Program-made: the position numbers and the translations under genes
Shown: piece by piece, positions 22,837 through 35,048 of the stretch
How positions within the stretch are numbered: the stretch's first letter is position 1
Layout: each line of letters begins with the position of its first letter
Assembly (NCBI GenBank): GCA_050084515.1
Contig: CM114272.1
Location: 32,674,001 to 32,738,000 of the forward strand
DNA from: Blasia pusilla
Taxonomy: Eukaryota > Marchantiophyta > Marchantiopsida > Blasiales
Reading direction: 5' to 3'
Length of the DNA: 64,000 nt
The notes under the pieces: model-generated
What the model was told of the DNA's origin: nothing
Databases searched by the model: none
Seen by the model: only the letters and a program-made list of their open reading frames with translations

Positions 22837-24613
22837 ATGGAGAACAGCAAGAAGCCTGTTCAGATTTGCAGGAAGGATATGCAGTGCACATGCTCGATGT
22901 GTCTCGCCAGTTTTCAAGCCACCTGGGATCTTCGTCGCCCTCTCTCTTCCAGCAATGCGTTCCAAAGCGGGTCCGACTTCGAGGAGAAGTACGCGGAGGA
23001 TTTCCGAACCCCCCCGCTTCGGCGTTTGAAGAGAGGGAAGGAGAACGATCCTCCGAAATCTAACGACGAGAAGATTTGTCGGCCTCTCGCTCCATTCATG
23101 CTCCGGAGTCCTATGCCGAAGCCGCTGGAGCAGCCCATAGGCAGGTCCCCTTTCCCCGACAGAACGAGGGACGGGAAATGCAAAACCGCCACGGGGCGCA
23201 GATATTGGCCGACGGGCATTTTGCTCCTTCTGTTTGCCGTGATGGTGATTCTCGTGCCGAGGGTGATGCTGCGTCTATACCCTCGTGCTCTCACCGGAGA
23301 CGAGGTGGGGGCGATGGTGTTGGAGTCAACAGCAAGGCTCAATCTCGTGGATCGATTGGATTACATGCAGAGGAGGCTCTCGCAATCTGTTCCATTGCAA
23401 TTTGCGAGGAATTGCACAGGCTCTGTATCAGTTTGGACTTTGAAAGATGTACGCAACTCACTCACTCACTTACATACATACGTACTTACTCACTCACTCG
23501 GACTAAATACAGACTCGGCTCTCCCATTCTTTATGCGCGAAGCCTGTGCTCACTGACTCACTCGAACTAGAATCCAACTCAATTCTCTCTCAGTTTTAAT
23601 GACAGAAGTCTGTGCTCACTCATACACTGAGTCACTCACTCGGCCTAGAAATCAAACTTAACCTTCTCTCTCATCATCAGTGAGTGAAGTCTGTGCCGCC
23701 GCGTACAGCTTTTCTTCCACTTCAAATCTCTGGTTTTCTGTGCTGATGCTATGGAGGGGGTTCCGCTAATACTGAAATCTCTTTGCAGGCCGGGAGCTTA
23801 GTACACTCGGAGTGCAACTTCTACTCGTCACCGGCAGAAAGCGTGAAGCTGTGGGGTTCACCTGTGGCAGCTACCGGATTATTAGGTCGCGGTGCGAGAG
23901 ATCGATCGTTCACAGTAATCTCTGGACGCGTGCTTGAGGTGAGTAACCATCGTACTCAGCGGTGGAACCGCTACATTCCAATTCGTGCCAAGCGAGCACA
24001 CTTTTCAACGGCCAAGAGTTCTATGGCGAATCCTATCTCATAATCTGATTATTGCGCTTTCTTGTGCAGTGGAGAGAGGGTCAGGTCGAACACGAAATTC
24101 ACAGGGAAGGAGAGAGTTGGGTGTTTCCGCAATTGGCGGCTTCCGTCATCCAACTGGACCGGAGCACATGGGTGGTGGAGTACCACGAAGGGCTTCTCTC
24201 CGGCTTTCGAAGCTTCTGGGGTCCCTGGTATCTTCTGAAGCATCACTTGTACAGATTTGCAGTGGAACTCAAGGGCTCCTTCGACGCTGCATCTCTCGCT
24301 TACTCGCGGGTGACATACAAGCCCGGCTCGGAACAGTCACCAACGTAAGCCGCACTCACACTCGCATCTCTGCCCGCGCTCCAATCGTCAAATAACACTA
24401 CAGCTTCAGTTGCGCGACGAAGAGTTCTTCGCCACTCACGGAGACTGCTCCACCTTATCACTCCTGCCTGTACTCCGCTTTGCGTTCAAGAGAGGGCTCC
24501 GCAACACTCCTCCTCCCTCTCACTTAAACTGCCTTAACTCTCTCGTCATTGTCCCTATTTCCGATTACAGATGTGAAGCTAAAGAGGGATTTTCTGACTC
24601 TGAAACTCTCTGA
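22837..24613 (+). CDS. plant single-pass membrane protein with N-terminal Cys motif and KEN box (function unknown)
   Basis: Exons 22837-23448, 23789-23938 and 24070-24348 (TAA) give 346 residues; all introns are GT-AG and phase 0. The start is the first ATG of the conserved-looking frame. Residues 11-22 hold a Cys cluster (CRKDMQCTCSMC). A KEN tripeptide is at 68-70, in a basic, proline-rich segment. A hydrophobic span near 124-145 (GILLLLFAVMVILV) looks like one membrane helix. The rest (from 146) contains WREGQVEHEI and STWVVEYHEG and no domain I can name. The stop lies within CAACGTAAGC, itself a good splice donor; an alternative joins 24343 to an acceptor before 24572 and ends at 24613 with a tail of SETL. 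The family is probably plant-specific. A KEN box may mean APC/C-dependent turnover, but that is inference. Confidence 0.7.
23449..23705 (+). repeat. ACTC-rich minisatellite in intron 1, three imperfect units
   Basis: After a run of ACTC and ACATAC tetramers, three units of about 70-80 bp repeat the pattern ACTCACTCGG ... GAAG(T/C)CTGTGC (near 23495, 23560 and 23632). All lie in the first intron of the membrane protein gene. Confidence 0.7.
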
Positions 24614-25320
24614 AACGCGTCTGCGAGAGATGCCGGAGTGGAAGTCGAGGCACAAGTGCTCCTTCAGAGCACTACCTCGGAACTCGCATCGCGATACTCG
24701 TGAGCCCATCTTCGTAGGTCTAGCGGCATCATTACACTACCTACCGACCGACCGACCCCACGTTCCGGTGGAGGCTGCCGATCTCCTGCGCTGGCCCACA
24801 CGTCCCCCCGTCCACGCCAAGCGAGCTTTACGCCATGCACGCACGGAAGTCTCTGCACAATCTCGTTCTTTCTGCGTAGAGTGGAGTGGAGTGGAGTGGA
24901 GTGGGGTCCTGCTGCCGACACGAATCGGCGCGCCTCAAACTCGGAGGGAGGCAACGAATCGTTAGCAACTCCGTCCTGTGCGAGCTGTCCTACCTATCTC
25001 CCTCCTGCTCCGCCTGCGATTCCGTCCGCGGAAATCCGCATTGCTCTCTCAGTGGCCACTGCCGCTGTCCCGTCCGGGTCTGATAGCGCTCCGACAACTG
25101 GAGGTCTGTTCCCCCTGTTCTCTAAAGCGCTGATCGCCAGCGTCGCGAGAACTTGGACGACGTCCCACTCGTCTCGTCCCAGACAGGCAGGACGTCCGCC
25201 GTCCGACTCCGGTTGCAGTACGCGAGGCAAAGCGGCATGCCAAACGCTTTTTCTTGAACTTAAGTCCCGCCTCAAGGCGGGCTCACGTATCTCTGGCCCC
25301 TTTCACTTATCGTGAATGCC
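24614..25320. other. GC-rich 3' flank with GTGGA microsatellite
   Basis: GC-rich tail of the gene island with a pentamer run (GTGGA) near 24880-24905. Open frames on both strands lack recognisable domains, and composition explains them. Confidence 0.4.
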
Positions 25321-26739
25321 TTTGGCTCATTTAATTGTCTGATGGCTGGATTTCTGGTGTGCTGATTCTTATGGACCTTCTACCTTTATAGCAGTGATGG
25401 CAAGATTCTGGTCTATTCGCCATCGTGCTCCTCCAGGGTTGATTGATAGGTCTGGACAGGTGAGCTGTTGTCAAGTTTCGTCGATGTTAGAATGAAGGGA
25501 GTAGAGGTCATCGTTAGGGTTTAGGGCGGAACGAAGAGAAGTGTTTCCCATCACGGATAATTTTATTGTCATTTGTCTTTTCATTATGTTATGGATTCTA
25601 CGTATTGATTTACTTTTAGGAAGAGGGGATGGAGGTCTCATCCCTCTTTATACTCGTTAAGGTAGATGGGCGTAACTATCGAAATTCCAAGTGGGGAATC
25701 TTAATGGTGTCGAGACTCTAAGCTAGAACACCCTCATGTGCCTGTTGCTGCCTTATGACAAAGAACTTATGGTGGAAGGTAATAGGGTATTTTTCAGGAA
25801 GAAAATGATTGAAGTCACACCTTTAAAGCTCAATGCTTCTCCAAAAGTCTCTTCATTCTTTGTTGTTCTCACTATGTTCTTGACGCAAGCTTATTGTGTC
25901 AAAATATGAACATGTATTGTGTTAAAATATTAGCATGATTTACGAAATGGTTGTTTGATTCTCACCAGATCCAGTCGTTAGGGTATCCTTTGGTTGTTAC
26001 AATTACTTTTTATTGTTATGCAGAGTCCCCAAGTGAAGGAGATGGACGAAAGGCAAAGAATGTAAATATGGGGATAGGGAACGAATGACGAGATGTCATT
26101 AGTAGAGCGGAAGTGGATATAGGGAAGTTTCATCAAAGTTAGAAAATATGATATGGACTTATGATAGATTTCAATATGTAGAGAGGTATGATGTGAGCCT
26201 CTTGGAGATAAGCTTTGATTTTGTTACCTTTGGGAGTTTTCCCCTTGTATAATTACGGATGGGAATATCACATAATCGTATTCATATTAGATCCTCGGAT
26301 ACTTTTGTATGGTGCTTTGCATTATTGTCTCTTTTAAAAGTTAGGTTTTCAAAATTTCTTCTTTGAAAGATAAAACGAAGCTTGGATTTTTAGAAGAGGA
26401 GAAGGTTTGAAAGATGTTTGAGTAATGTATTTTTTTTAAAAATAATTTGCTTCATGAAGCAAGTGTGAATAAGCTAATCTTGATGCATCCTCACAAATAA
26501 GTTAACAAATGTGTTAAGTTATTTGTTTGCTTTTAATTAGGACCCTTATTGTTGGTTTGGGAGAGGTTCAAACCAATAATTGGAGAAATTGATGACATGA
26601 CCTATATAATTTCTTTCAAACAATGCTATTTCCACTTATTCTTATCAAAACTATTTTTCCCGATATACGTGTTATTACTAATTCCTAAGCTCTTGTAAGA
26701 CAACATTAAACTTAACTCTCCTAATTTTTCACTTCCCAA
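25321..26739. other. AT-rich spacer, no gene seen
   Basis: Composition falls back to AT-rich. No open frame above 60 codons and no repeat family match was noticed. Confidence 0.5.
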
Positions 26740-28565
26740 GAGGGGAAGGTCTTCCTAGACTAGGGACAGACTTTTTGAATAGTGCACACATCTAAAATGA
26801 CACAATTGTTCAATGGACCTTGTATGAGTCCTTAACCGAGAGCCAACAAATGAGTCATGAAGTGGAATCCAAGGGTGACCTCGGAAATCGATTCCATTGT
26901 GCTTGGCTTGGTATTTGCACCCCAATGCTAACCTCTCGATCCAATTTGTGCCCTTGGTTCGCCCCGTGGCTTCCCAAAGTGGAGTTCTGGTCCCAAACAC
27001 CCTTGGAGATCCTCCTCCTTACTAGTAGTTACGGGGTTCTATGCCCTCCCCTTATCTTTGGGGAAGGACTCTCGGGCCGCTCCTTCTAGCCCCCAACCCA
27101 TGCCAACTCCATGTTTAGTCGTTTTCGGGAAGTTCCTCAACCTCTGCTTATGCGTTTGTCTGTATCTTTTGCCATACACCTACTCCCCTCGAACGTCAAT
27201 CTTAGAGTTTCGGAAGCGTACGTTCAGTAGGACACGCTCTCATCGGCGACCTCCACCCAAACACACTTGCGTTAGTCTGGTTTGGGTCAAGCGGCCTTCC
27301 AAGCCACCGAGTCCTCAACTCGACATCTCATCAAGCTCAACCTTCCCTCATTCCTAGGTTCCCAACACGGGCAAGTTTTTCGAGACTTGGGACAAACTTT
27401 CTGGTTAGTCTGGGCCCCTAAAACGACATCTGCGCGCCTAGCGGTTCCAATTGTCCAATGGACCTCGCATGAGCCCCCTAATCAAGACTTATCAAATGAG
27501 TCGTGGGTTGGAGTCCAATAGGGAACTCCGAAATCCACTCCATTGGACTTGGTTTGGGTTTCGGATCCCCTCGCCAAAACTCCCAATCCATTCCGTGCCC
27601 TTGAGCGGCACCGCGGCGCCCAAAATGGGGTTCAAGTCCCAAGCACCCTTGGAGAACTTCCCCCTAATTAGTACTTCTGGGAATTCCCGGCCTCCCCCTA
27701 CCTTCGGGGAGGGGACACCCGAGCCCCTCTTTCTGGCCCTCAACCCGACTCTCGGACAGTCGGTTTTGGCCCATATCTTAGCCTTTGCTTGAGCGTTTGC
27801 CACGATCTTTGGTGCCTTGGAACTGGATATGCATAAGCTTTCCAAAGTCACCTTATTTTTTCCAAACGCACCTTGGGACTAAAATTTATGGTCAAAATTA
27901 CAGTAAAAAAAGTCTAAATGCTAGCCACGTCCCAAGTCTGGTTCTCACCCCTTGGCCACGTCTCCTCCGAGACTCGATTTCTCTTAAGTCTGGGTTCTAC
28001 GCTTGGTTCCAATTTTCTTAGTCGCAAACATAAATTTATGAAACATTCGAAACGATCGCCTCGCTTGCTTCTCGCATATGTGTTTCCTAACTTGTCTCTT
28101 TTGAGACCTCTCGAAAGCGCAAACCATCCTAGCGTGAGCCTGCTAGAGTTCGGATGTTCCTCTTGGCGCTCGTTTGGTTATGAGGGTCGCGACATATTTG
28201 GCACGTTGGAACCGGCTTTGCATAATCTTTCCAACACCACCTTCCTCATCACAAGCACATCTCAAGTCTGAAAGTTATAATCCAAAATACACTCAAACCT
28301 CAAACGCTAGTCACTTTCCAAATCCGTTTCTTAACCTCTTTGATAACCACTTTTCCCAGACTCGACTTCTATCAAGTCTTGGTTGAAGTTTGGTTCAAGT
28401 TTCTTGAGTTACAACCATAAACGCATGAAATGCTCAACCTTGATCGCGTCTCATATCTTGTGTCTTCTTCAAGAAACCTCTCCAACGCGCAATCATCCTA
28501 GTGTGAGCCGACTAGAGTTATGATGTTTTGCCTTGGCACACATTTGGCTATGAGGGTCACGACAT
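26740..28565 (+). repeat. LTR-derived repeat interrupted by a nested solo LTR
   Basis: The outer copy (26740-27169, continued at 28195-28565) and the inner copy (27170-28194) belong to the same LTR family as gypsy copy A. The outer copy breaks at GTATCTTT and resumes at TATTTGGCACG, matching the continuous inner sequence ATCTTTGGTGCC near 27807. No internal retroelement sequence lies between, so the inner unit is a solo LTR. Confidence 0.7.
27170..28194 (+). repeat. solo LTR (gypsy copy A family)
   Basis: 1,025 bp, starting TGCCATACACC and ending GGTCGCGACA. Flanks TCTTT (27165-27169) and TATTT (28195-28199) form a plausible 5-bp target duplication with one mismatch. Solo LTRs arise by recombination between the two LTRs of one element. 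Confidence 0.7.
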
Positions 28566-28639
28566 CATCCAAGAATCTCCATACTTGCCTTTTCATTATA
28601 AAAAAGACACCTCTAATCCTCATATTTTAACGCGGAGAA

Positions 28640-29774
28640 TTTTTAGGCTTGTTCGGAGATTAGAAAGAATTAGAACATAGGCTGAAATCGCGACGAAGTC
28701 TCCATACAATATATGAAGAAGTTATGCTTTTTGGTCATCCTAGAGCTTTCATGACCACTTGAAATACCACATATATGGAGGGCTAATTTCGTTTTATTTC
28801 CTTAAGTTTGAAGATTAGAAATAAGCAATGTTCAAATTAAAATTCTCTCTTTGAAGATGTGCTAAAGCCTTCACACAACATATACCAATTAGTTTTTTAA
28901 GATCACCTTAGAACCTTCACAATCCCTTGAAGTAACACGTAAATGCTAGAATGAAATCTTTTTATTCCTACTAGTGCTACGTTACCCATAGCATCATTGG
29001 GCACCTTGTACTACTGCAAGGAGTATTTTCATGAATTTTTTTAGCACATATTGTTCCCTATTGCTTGTAACAAATGCGTGGAAAGGCTTGTAATTTGAGC
29101 TGTGGGAAAATTTACAATGAATTTATTTATTTTGGGTGGAATAGGAAGAGTACGCTTGCGTTACTAAAGGACACGTGACACCAATTCAGGTTATTAGTAT
29201 GGATTAGTCCAAAGGCTAGAAGAAATCACGACTTAAGTCCTTATTTCTTCGAAGTCGTAAGGAAGCCTTCACACAACATATGAAGAACTTGTGTTTTTTT
29301 TTTTTTCCTTTGGTCATCCTAGAACCTTCATAATCCAATCAAGTACCATATAAGTAATAAGACTAAGTTCTTCTTATTCTTGTTGGTTTGGAGATTAGAA
29401 AAAATGACAACTTCAATTCTAATTCTTTCTTTGAAGTTACACAAAACCCTTCACAGAACATATGAAGTATAAGTGTTTTTTGGTGATCATAGAGCCTTCA
29501 CACTCTCATAAAGTACCACTTAAGTACTAGACTAAGTTTTATTTTATTTATGTTAGTTTTTCAAATTCTTTCTATGAAGCGGTGCAAAAGTCTTCACAAA
29601 ACATCTGAACAACCAATATTTTTGGTCACCCTAGAGCTTTCAAAATTGGGTGAAATACCATGTAAGTGCTAGAATAAGTTCTTTTTATTCATGTTAGTAT
29701 GGAGATTAGGAAGAATCATATCTTAAGTTCTAGTTTTTTCTTTAAAGTTGTGTTGAAGTGCTTACACAACATTG
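28640..29774 (+). repeat. tandem satellite of about 175 bp, left part
   Basis: A diverged tandem array. The landmark CTTCACACAACATATGAA followed by TTTTTGGTCATCCTAGA recurs near 28690, 28866, 29266, 29447, 29590 and 29757. Each unit also has a TGAAGTACCAC...AAGTGCTAGA block and a GAGATTAGAAAGAAT block. The gap between the second and third landmarks holds an insertion at about 28974-29195. The array continues after copia element B at 35049. Confidence 0.75.
28974..29195 (-). mobile_element. possible Helitron-like insertion within a satellite unit
   Basis: This segment is not part of the satellite unit. On the minus strand it ends with CCCAATGATGCTATGGG, which can form a short stem, and then CTAGT, as at Helitron 3' ends. 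The 5' end is not clear. Confidence 0.4.
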
Positions 29775-30086
29775 TGTAGAAAAGTGCTAAAGAAGCATAA
29801 CTCGTGGGAAACGACTCTCACACTCACACACCACCATGGAATTTTTTTTTTTGCAATGAGAGAATGAGTGGAGGTTGATCCCCTTCTCAATTAATGAGGG
29901 TATGTACAAGCAATCCTAACCCTAATCCTAACCATAGTATTGAGTTAGACTAACTATGATTAACTAATCCCAGTTAAGATAATCGTGCTTGATTGACTAA
30001 TCAAGATTAAGCTCTCTACTTTGTGTGAGTATCAAATGTAGCAGTTTGGGTGTTCGAAGAGTTTGACTGTAACTCAGTCTTCAATA
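29775..30086 (-). repeat. 3' LTR of copia element B
   Basis: 312 bp. It aligns to 34744-35048 and, inverted, to the LTRs of copia element A. On the minus strand it begins TATTGAAGACTGAG and ends TTTTCTACA. Confidence 0.9.
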
Positions 30087-30179
30087 CTCCCCCTCAAGCT
30101 CATATCAATATCTCCAACGCCTAAATCATTTCTAAACATCTCAAAGTTATCTCTAGACAATGTCTTTGTGAAAATATCA

Positions 30180-30540
30180 GCAATTTGCTGATCTGTACCT
30201 ATATACATAAGACCAATTTCTCATGCAAGTACTTTCTCTCTGATAAAATGATAGTGCACCTCAACATGCTTTGTTCGAGTATGAAACATAGGGTTATTAG
30301 CAAGCTTGATGCTACTAATATTGTCTGCATATATGACACTAGGTCCTAAGTTACTAACACTAATCTCAACAAGTAATCGATGAAGCCACACCGCCTCACA
30401 TGCAGAATTGGTTGCTCCTCTATACTCAGCCTCTGTTGAAGATAAAGCACGTTGCTTCTTTGAAGCCCAACTTAAAGGTACGCTTCCCAAGGCAAATGAA
30501 TGATCAGATGTAGACACGTTTTTTGCCCAATCAACATCTG
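30180..30540 (-). pseudogene. copia RNase H relic (element B)
   Basis: An open stretch of 98 codons encodes GSVPLSWASKKQRALSSTEAEYRGA, CEAVWLHRLL, YADNISSIKLANNP and TKHVEVHYHFIREKV, the well-conserved copia RNase H end. It lies just before the purine tract and 3' LTR. Confidence 0.9.
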
Positions 30541-30559
30541 TGAATCATTGTAATTGTAA

Positions 30560-31620
30560 ACTCGAAGAAGGTTCAAATTGAAGCCCGAATTGAACACAGA
30601 ATATCACATACTGCATAATCCTCCTCACAACATCAAGGCGAGGTTTTCGAGTTGCTTGCAAAAATTGACTCACTAGACCAACTGCGTAGCTTAAATCTGG
30701 CCTGGTTATAATCAGATAATCAAACTTCCAACCATGCGCATGTACATATTAGAATCTACAAGCAACTCTCCTTCATCCACTCTTAGCTTCACACTCTCGT
30801 CTAACAGTGTAGAGATTGGCTAACAAGTCGTCATACCATATTTGAAAGTATGTGAAGAGAATATTATCGTTGTAATAACCACATGCTCTCTCCAACCTTG
30901 ATAAACTCAATACCAAGGAAGTACTTGAGTTCTCCTTAGTCCTTCATATTAAATTATGCATGTAACTTTAGCTTGATTTGTTGTACCATATCCTTAGTAT
31001 TCGCAGTAATCAAGAAGTCATCAATATCCAACACAATGATAGCCGTATGATCTTGTCCTCTCAAGGCATATAACTAGGAGTCAAAATCACATACCCTAAA
31101 GCCCAACTCTTGTAGGACGTATGTAATCTTGCCATACCAAGCTCTTGGAACTTGTTTGAGCCCGTATAGAGATTTCTTCAACTTGCATATACGAAATAGA
31201 AACTATGGATGCTTATATCTAAGTGGTTGAGTCATATATACCTCCTCATATAAATCTCCATTCAAGAAGGCATTCTTGAGGGGCAAGTGATGTAATCTCC
31301 ACTTCTTACTTATTGCAATTGTGACCACTATTCTCGTAGTTTCCATCTTTGCAATAGGGCTAAATGCTTCCTCATAATCGATGCTATATTGTTGTGGATA
31401 GCCCTTAGCCACCAATTTGGCTTTGTATGTATTAACTGTACCATCTTGATTACGCTTGATTTTGTAAACCGATTTATAACCAATAGTTTCCTTACCGGAA
31501 GGTATATCAACCAGCTCTTAGGTGTATTGATGTCTTAATGTAGCAAGTTCTTCCTCCATAACTTCAATCCATCCGACCTTACTTACAGCTTCTTCAAAAC
31601 AACTCAGCTCCTATTTTTGA
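30560..31620 (-). pseudogene. copia reverse transcriptase relic (element B)
   Basis: 31203-31510 holds YKAKLVAKGYPQQYSIDY-like and FSPIAKMETTRIV, LKNAFLNGDLYEEVYMTQP. The catalytic region near 31010-31060 and the MKDxGELKYFLGIEF region near 30900-30960 follow in broken frames. Confidence 0.85.
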
Positions 31621-32039
31621 AGGATAGTCATCATATATGCATGATGTGTTGCAAGGAAACCTTCATTTATGAGTCTATGAACACGATGTGTGACTCTACC
31701 TGATCTAAAAAGTTATTGTTCATAGGTAGATGCCTCTAACATTGGACTCGAGCTGTGATTGGTATCAACAAACTGAAAACGTACTCTTCTCGTCCATAGG
31801 CTTAGAGATTTAACTGACGAATATATGAGCTCTCATAATCCTGCACTAGTACTTGGGGAATTTGTAGGCAATGTCTGTTGGTTGATAGTCATATTCTCCC
31901 CCTCAATAGACGAGTTTAAAGATGGAACAAGCTCAGATGGAGCATATCATGATTTTAGCTCATCAAAGACAACATCGCGATTAATAATAAGTTGCATAGA
32001 GGATAGAATATAGCACTTATACCCCTTAGTTCCATCAGC

Positions 32040-32480
32040 GTAGCCAATGAAGATACATCTTTCAATAATATAATTTTTGATGTCTTTCAGAAGGAACATG
32101 AGTATAACAAATACAACCAAATATTTTCAAGAAGGAAAAATCAGGTTTACCTATGAAGACTTCGAATGGAGTCTTATCATAAACTCTTGCTGTTGGAGTT
32201 TGGTTGATTAAGAAGACTGCGCACGCTACAGCCTCCGCCCAATACATCTTAGGCATGTTCTTCTCATTCAACATAGCTTGTGTCGCCTCAAAATATGTCG
32301 ATTCTTCCTCTTAGCCAATCCATTTTTTTGTGGAGTGTAACGACAAGTCACTTGACGTTGGATGCCATTCTGATGTAAGTAGTCATAAAACTCTATTAAA
32401 AGATACTTTGCTCCTCCATCACAACATACTTTCAAAATGTGTTATCGAGTCTGCTTCTCTACTAGAACTCTAAATGTTTG
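32040..32480 (-). pseudogene. copia integrase C-terminal part (element B)
   Basis: 32062-32274 encodes MLNEKNMPKMYWAEAV, FLINQTPTARVYDKTP and FLKIFGCICYTHVP, canonical for the end of the copia integrase core. Sequence up to about 32480 holds the glutamate-bearing part in broken frames. Confidence 0.85.
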
Positions 32481-32509
32481 GAACACTGAGAATACCTTTG
32501 GTTTGGCTT

Positions 32510-33280
32510 TCAAAAAGTATATCCATATATACCTAGAAAGTCATCAATAAATAAAACAAAGTATTGGCAACCGCTAAGGCTATATTGTGATGCTGTATCC
32601 ACATCATTGTGAATCAACTTCGACATCTTGGATGCTCTTCTATCTTGCTTTGGAAATGGAAATCTAGCTTGTTTTTCGAATTGGCAAGCAGGATATACCT
32701 CTAACGTAGCAGAACTCGCTAAGTTAGCAAGACTTATAACTAGATTAGATGATGAAAGACTCTGTAATATTTGATGATTCATATGTCCAATTCTCCTATG
32801 CCACACGTTTTGATCTGTGACTTGTTGGCTAGTTTAGGGTTACATTAATGTTTGAATCTCTGGTATAGAAACATCTAATTTGAACATTCTGCTTTATCTA
32901 GTTCCTTTGGTTATCATAGTCTGGTCATCCATTGTTTCAATGAAACAACCATTTGTGTTAAACTTCGCTTGATAACCCTACTATACTATATGTCCTAAAG
33001 AGATCAAGTGTCTTATAATGGTAGGAATATAGAGAACATTTCCAACAGTACAAAGACCATGTGATGCTATTAAAATTTTTTCTAGTATGCGTGATATGAT
33101 GTTGAGTATCATTCCCTCTAAGCACTATTGCTGGGTCTTTCACCGACTCCAGACTACTGAACCATTTAGCTTGTGAGGTCATATGATTTGATGCACCAGA
33201 GTCGATGTACCAATCTATTGTCGAGTCTTTCTTGACCATTGCTCCCATATGATGAGTAATGACCAAGAGATGATAAGTTT
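32510..33280 (-). pseudogene. copia protease and integrase N-terminal region (element B)
   Basis: 33166-33266 encodes WYIDSGASNHMTS, the copia aspartic protease active site. 32510-32806 encodes MWHRRIGHMNHQILQ (zinc-binding histidines), CQFEKQARFPFP, LIHNDV and FIDDFLGIYGY of the integrase. The segment between is frameshifted. Confidence 0.85.
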
Positions 33281-33399
33281 ATAAATGTTGTTGTTCTTGA
33301 TATTGCCCTTGGTGTTGTTGCTCCACATAGTTTTGTTGCTGTAAGACTCTCGTTCTCATATCTGCCTTCTTCTTGAACCAAAAATTTGCATAGTGACCC

Positions 33400-34200
33400 T
33401 TTATCCTACAGTAATTGCAAGATCCAGGGACCCTCTACTGTTGACCTCGACCCCAACGGTTTCCACCATGACCATCTTGTGATTTTGTCTAGTACTAGTT
33501 CGTAGTTGATTGAGTGACGTTATATTGAGTGTCTCTTCCTCCATATGCTTGAAATCCACCACGACCATGGAAACTTCCATCATGACCCGTGCCTCGGTGT
33601 GATCCATTACCTGCAAATATCGCACTCTCTTGCAGACTAGACGAGCTACCGCTGCCTACTAGGCGCATCTTCTCATTGATTAACAGTGAGACTAACTCTT
33701 GAAAGGTTGGATACTTCTCTCTCACAGAGATAGAGGTCTCAAAAGACTTGTAATCTTTTGGAAGGCCTTGAAGAGTGAACAAAATCAGATGATCATATTC
33801 TACTCTCACTCCAATTCATTGAACTGATAAATAATATCTCTAATACTCAAAACATAGTCATTGATGCTCTGCGATCCTTTCCTCACTTTGATCAATTGCT
33901 GTTTCAATTGAAGCTTTCTGGCCTTTGTAGATGTCTGGAACAACTTTTCCAATGCATCCCGGGCTGCCTTCGGAGTATCAACATCTTGAATGTGATCTAT
34001 CATTGGCGAACTGATCGTTATTGAAATGTAGTGGATTACTTATTTTGAGCGTTTATTCCAAGCGCGAACATTCAAGTCTGTTGAGTCACCTTCTAGCTTG
34101 GCCTCATCATCTGTAACAAACTTCCATAGTTCTTGATCCATGAGAAATTTTTTCATGGGAAACTTCCAAACATTGTAATTCTACTTATCTAGCTTCTCCC
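33400..34200 (-). pseudogene. copia gag relic (element B)
   Basis: Encodes LFQTSTKARKLQLKQQL and VRKGSQSINDYV near 33850-33960, then LPKDYKSFETSI and VSLLINEKMRL near 33650-33760, the UBN2-type copia gag. A zinc knuckle region follows near 33390-33420 (CNYC-like). Frames shift between blocks. Confidence 0.8.
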
Positions 34201-34743
34201 CTATGATTGCTACCGAGGAATACTCTATGACAAACGATTTTACTTAGAAAACGTAATTTAAGGCTCTCCATTGCTCCAATTGAAGCATAGACCACTCCTA
34301 AATAGAAATCGACATGAAATTTTCCAAAATTGATCAACTGTATGAAAAAACTAGTCAAAATTGGCATGCAGAGAGCAAATGACACATTATTTCTTTATTA
34401 AGTGTACTTTCTTATACTGAAATTGATAGTGCAAGAGCTCAGAATGTCAGAATCAAGCTATTTTGGATGTGTTGGAAAGCTCTTGACGAGCTCTACAAGA
34501 GAATCAAAACCAAACTTCATTGTCATTTTGACCGATGCGGACCGTGATGACTTAATCGACTGGGAAAGGCCTAAAAAATTACCTCCAAAGTTTTGTCGTT
34601 ATTACAACTCCATTTGAAATATGCACCCATTGAACTTTGAACGAAATTTCCTTTTCCAATACTGAAATTTTGCCTTCTCTCGCCTCTATTTCTCCTCAAA
34701 CACCAAGAAATTCAATTGATGTTTTTCTATCCCTTTGATACCA

Positions 34744-35048
34744 TGTAGAAAACTGCTAAAGAAGCATAACTGTTGGGAAACAACTCTCACACTCACACAC
34801 CACCATGGAGAACGAAATTTTACAATGAGAAAATGAGTGGAGGCTTCTTAATTATATACGGTTTGTACAAACAATCCTAACACGAATCCTAACCATAGTC
34901 TTGAGTTAGACTAATTGTCATTAACTAAGCCTAGTTAAGATAATCATGCTTAACTGACTAATCAAGATTAAGCTTCTCTACTTTGTTTGAATATCAAATG
35001 TAGCAGTTTGGATGTTCGATGAGCTTGAATGTGACTTAGTCTTAAATA
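34744..35048 (-). repeat. 5' LTR of copia element B
   Basis: 305 bp. It differs from the 3' LTR by scattered substitutions and small indels, so the insertion is not recent. Confidence 0.9.

Larger units (their letters stand above)
29775..35048 (-). mobile_element. Ty1/copia element B, nearly full length, decayed
   Basis: 5,274 bp with LTRs at 29775-30086 and 34744-35048, flanked by a perfect target duplication CATTG (29770-29774 and 35049-35053). The primer-binding site (minus-strand TGGTATCAAAGG, 34732-34743) abuts the 5' LTR, and a purine tract (30087-30098) abuts the 3' LTR. Minus-strand order is gag, protease, integrase, RT, RNase H, the copia order. It shares LTR and protein sequence with copia element A. 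Many stops interrupt the frame. Confidence 0.9.
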
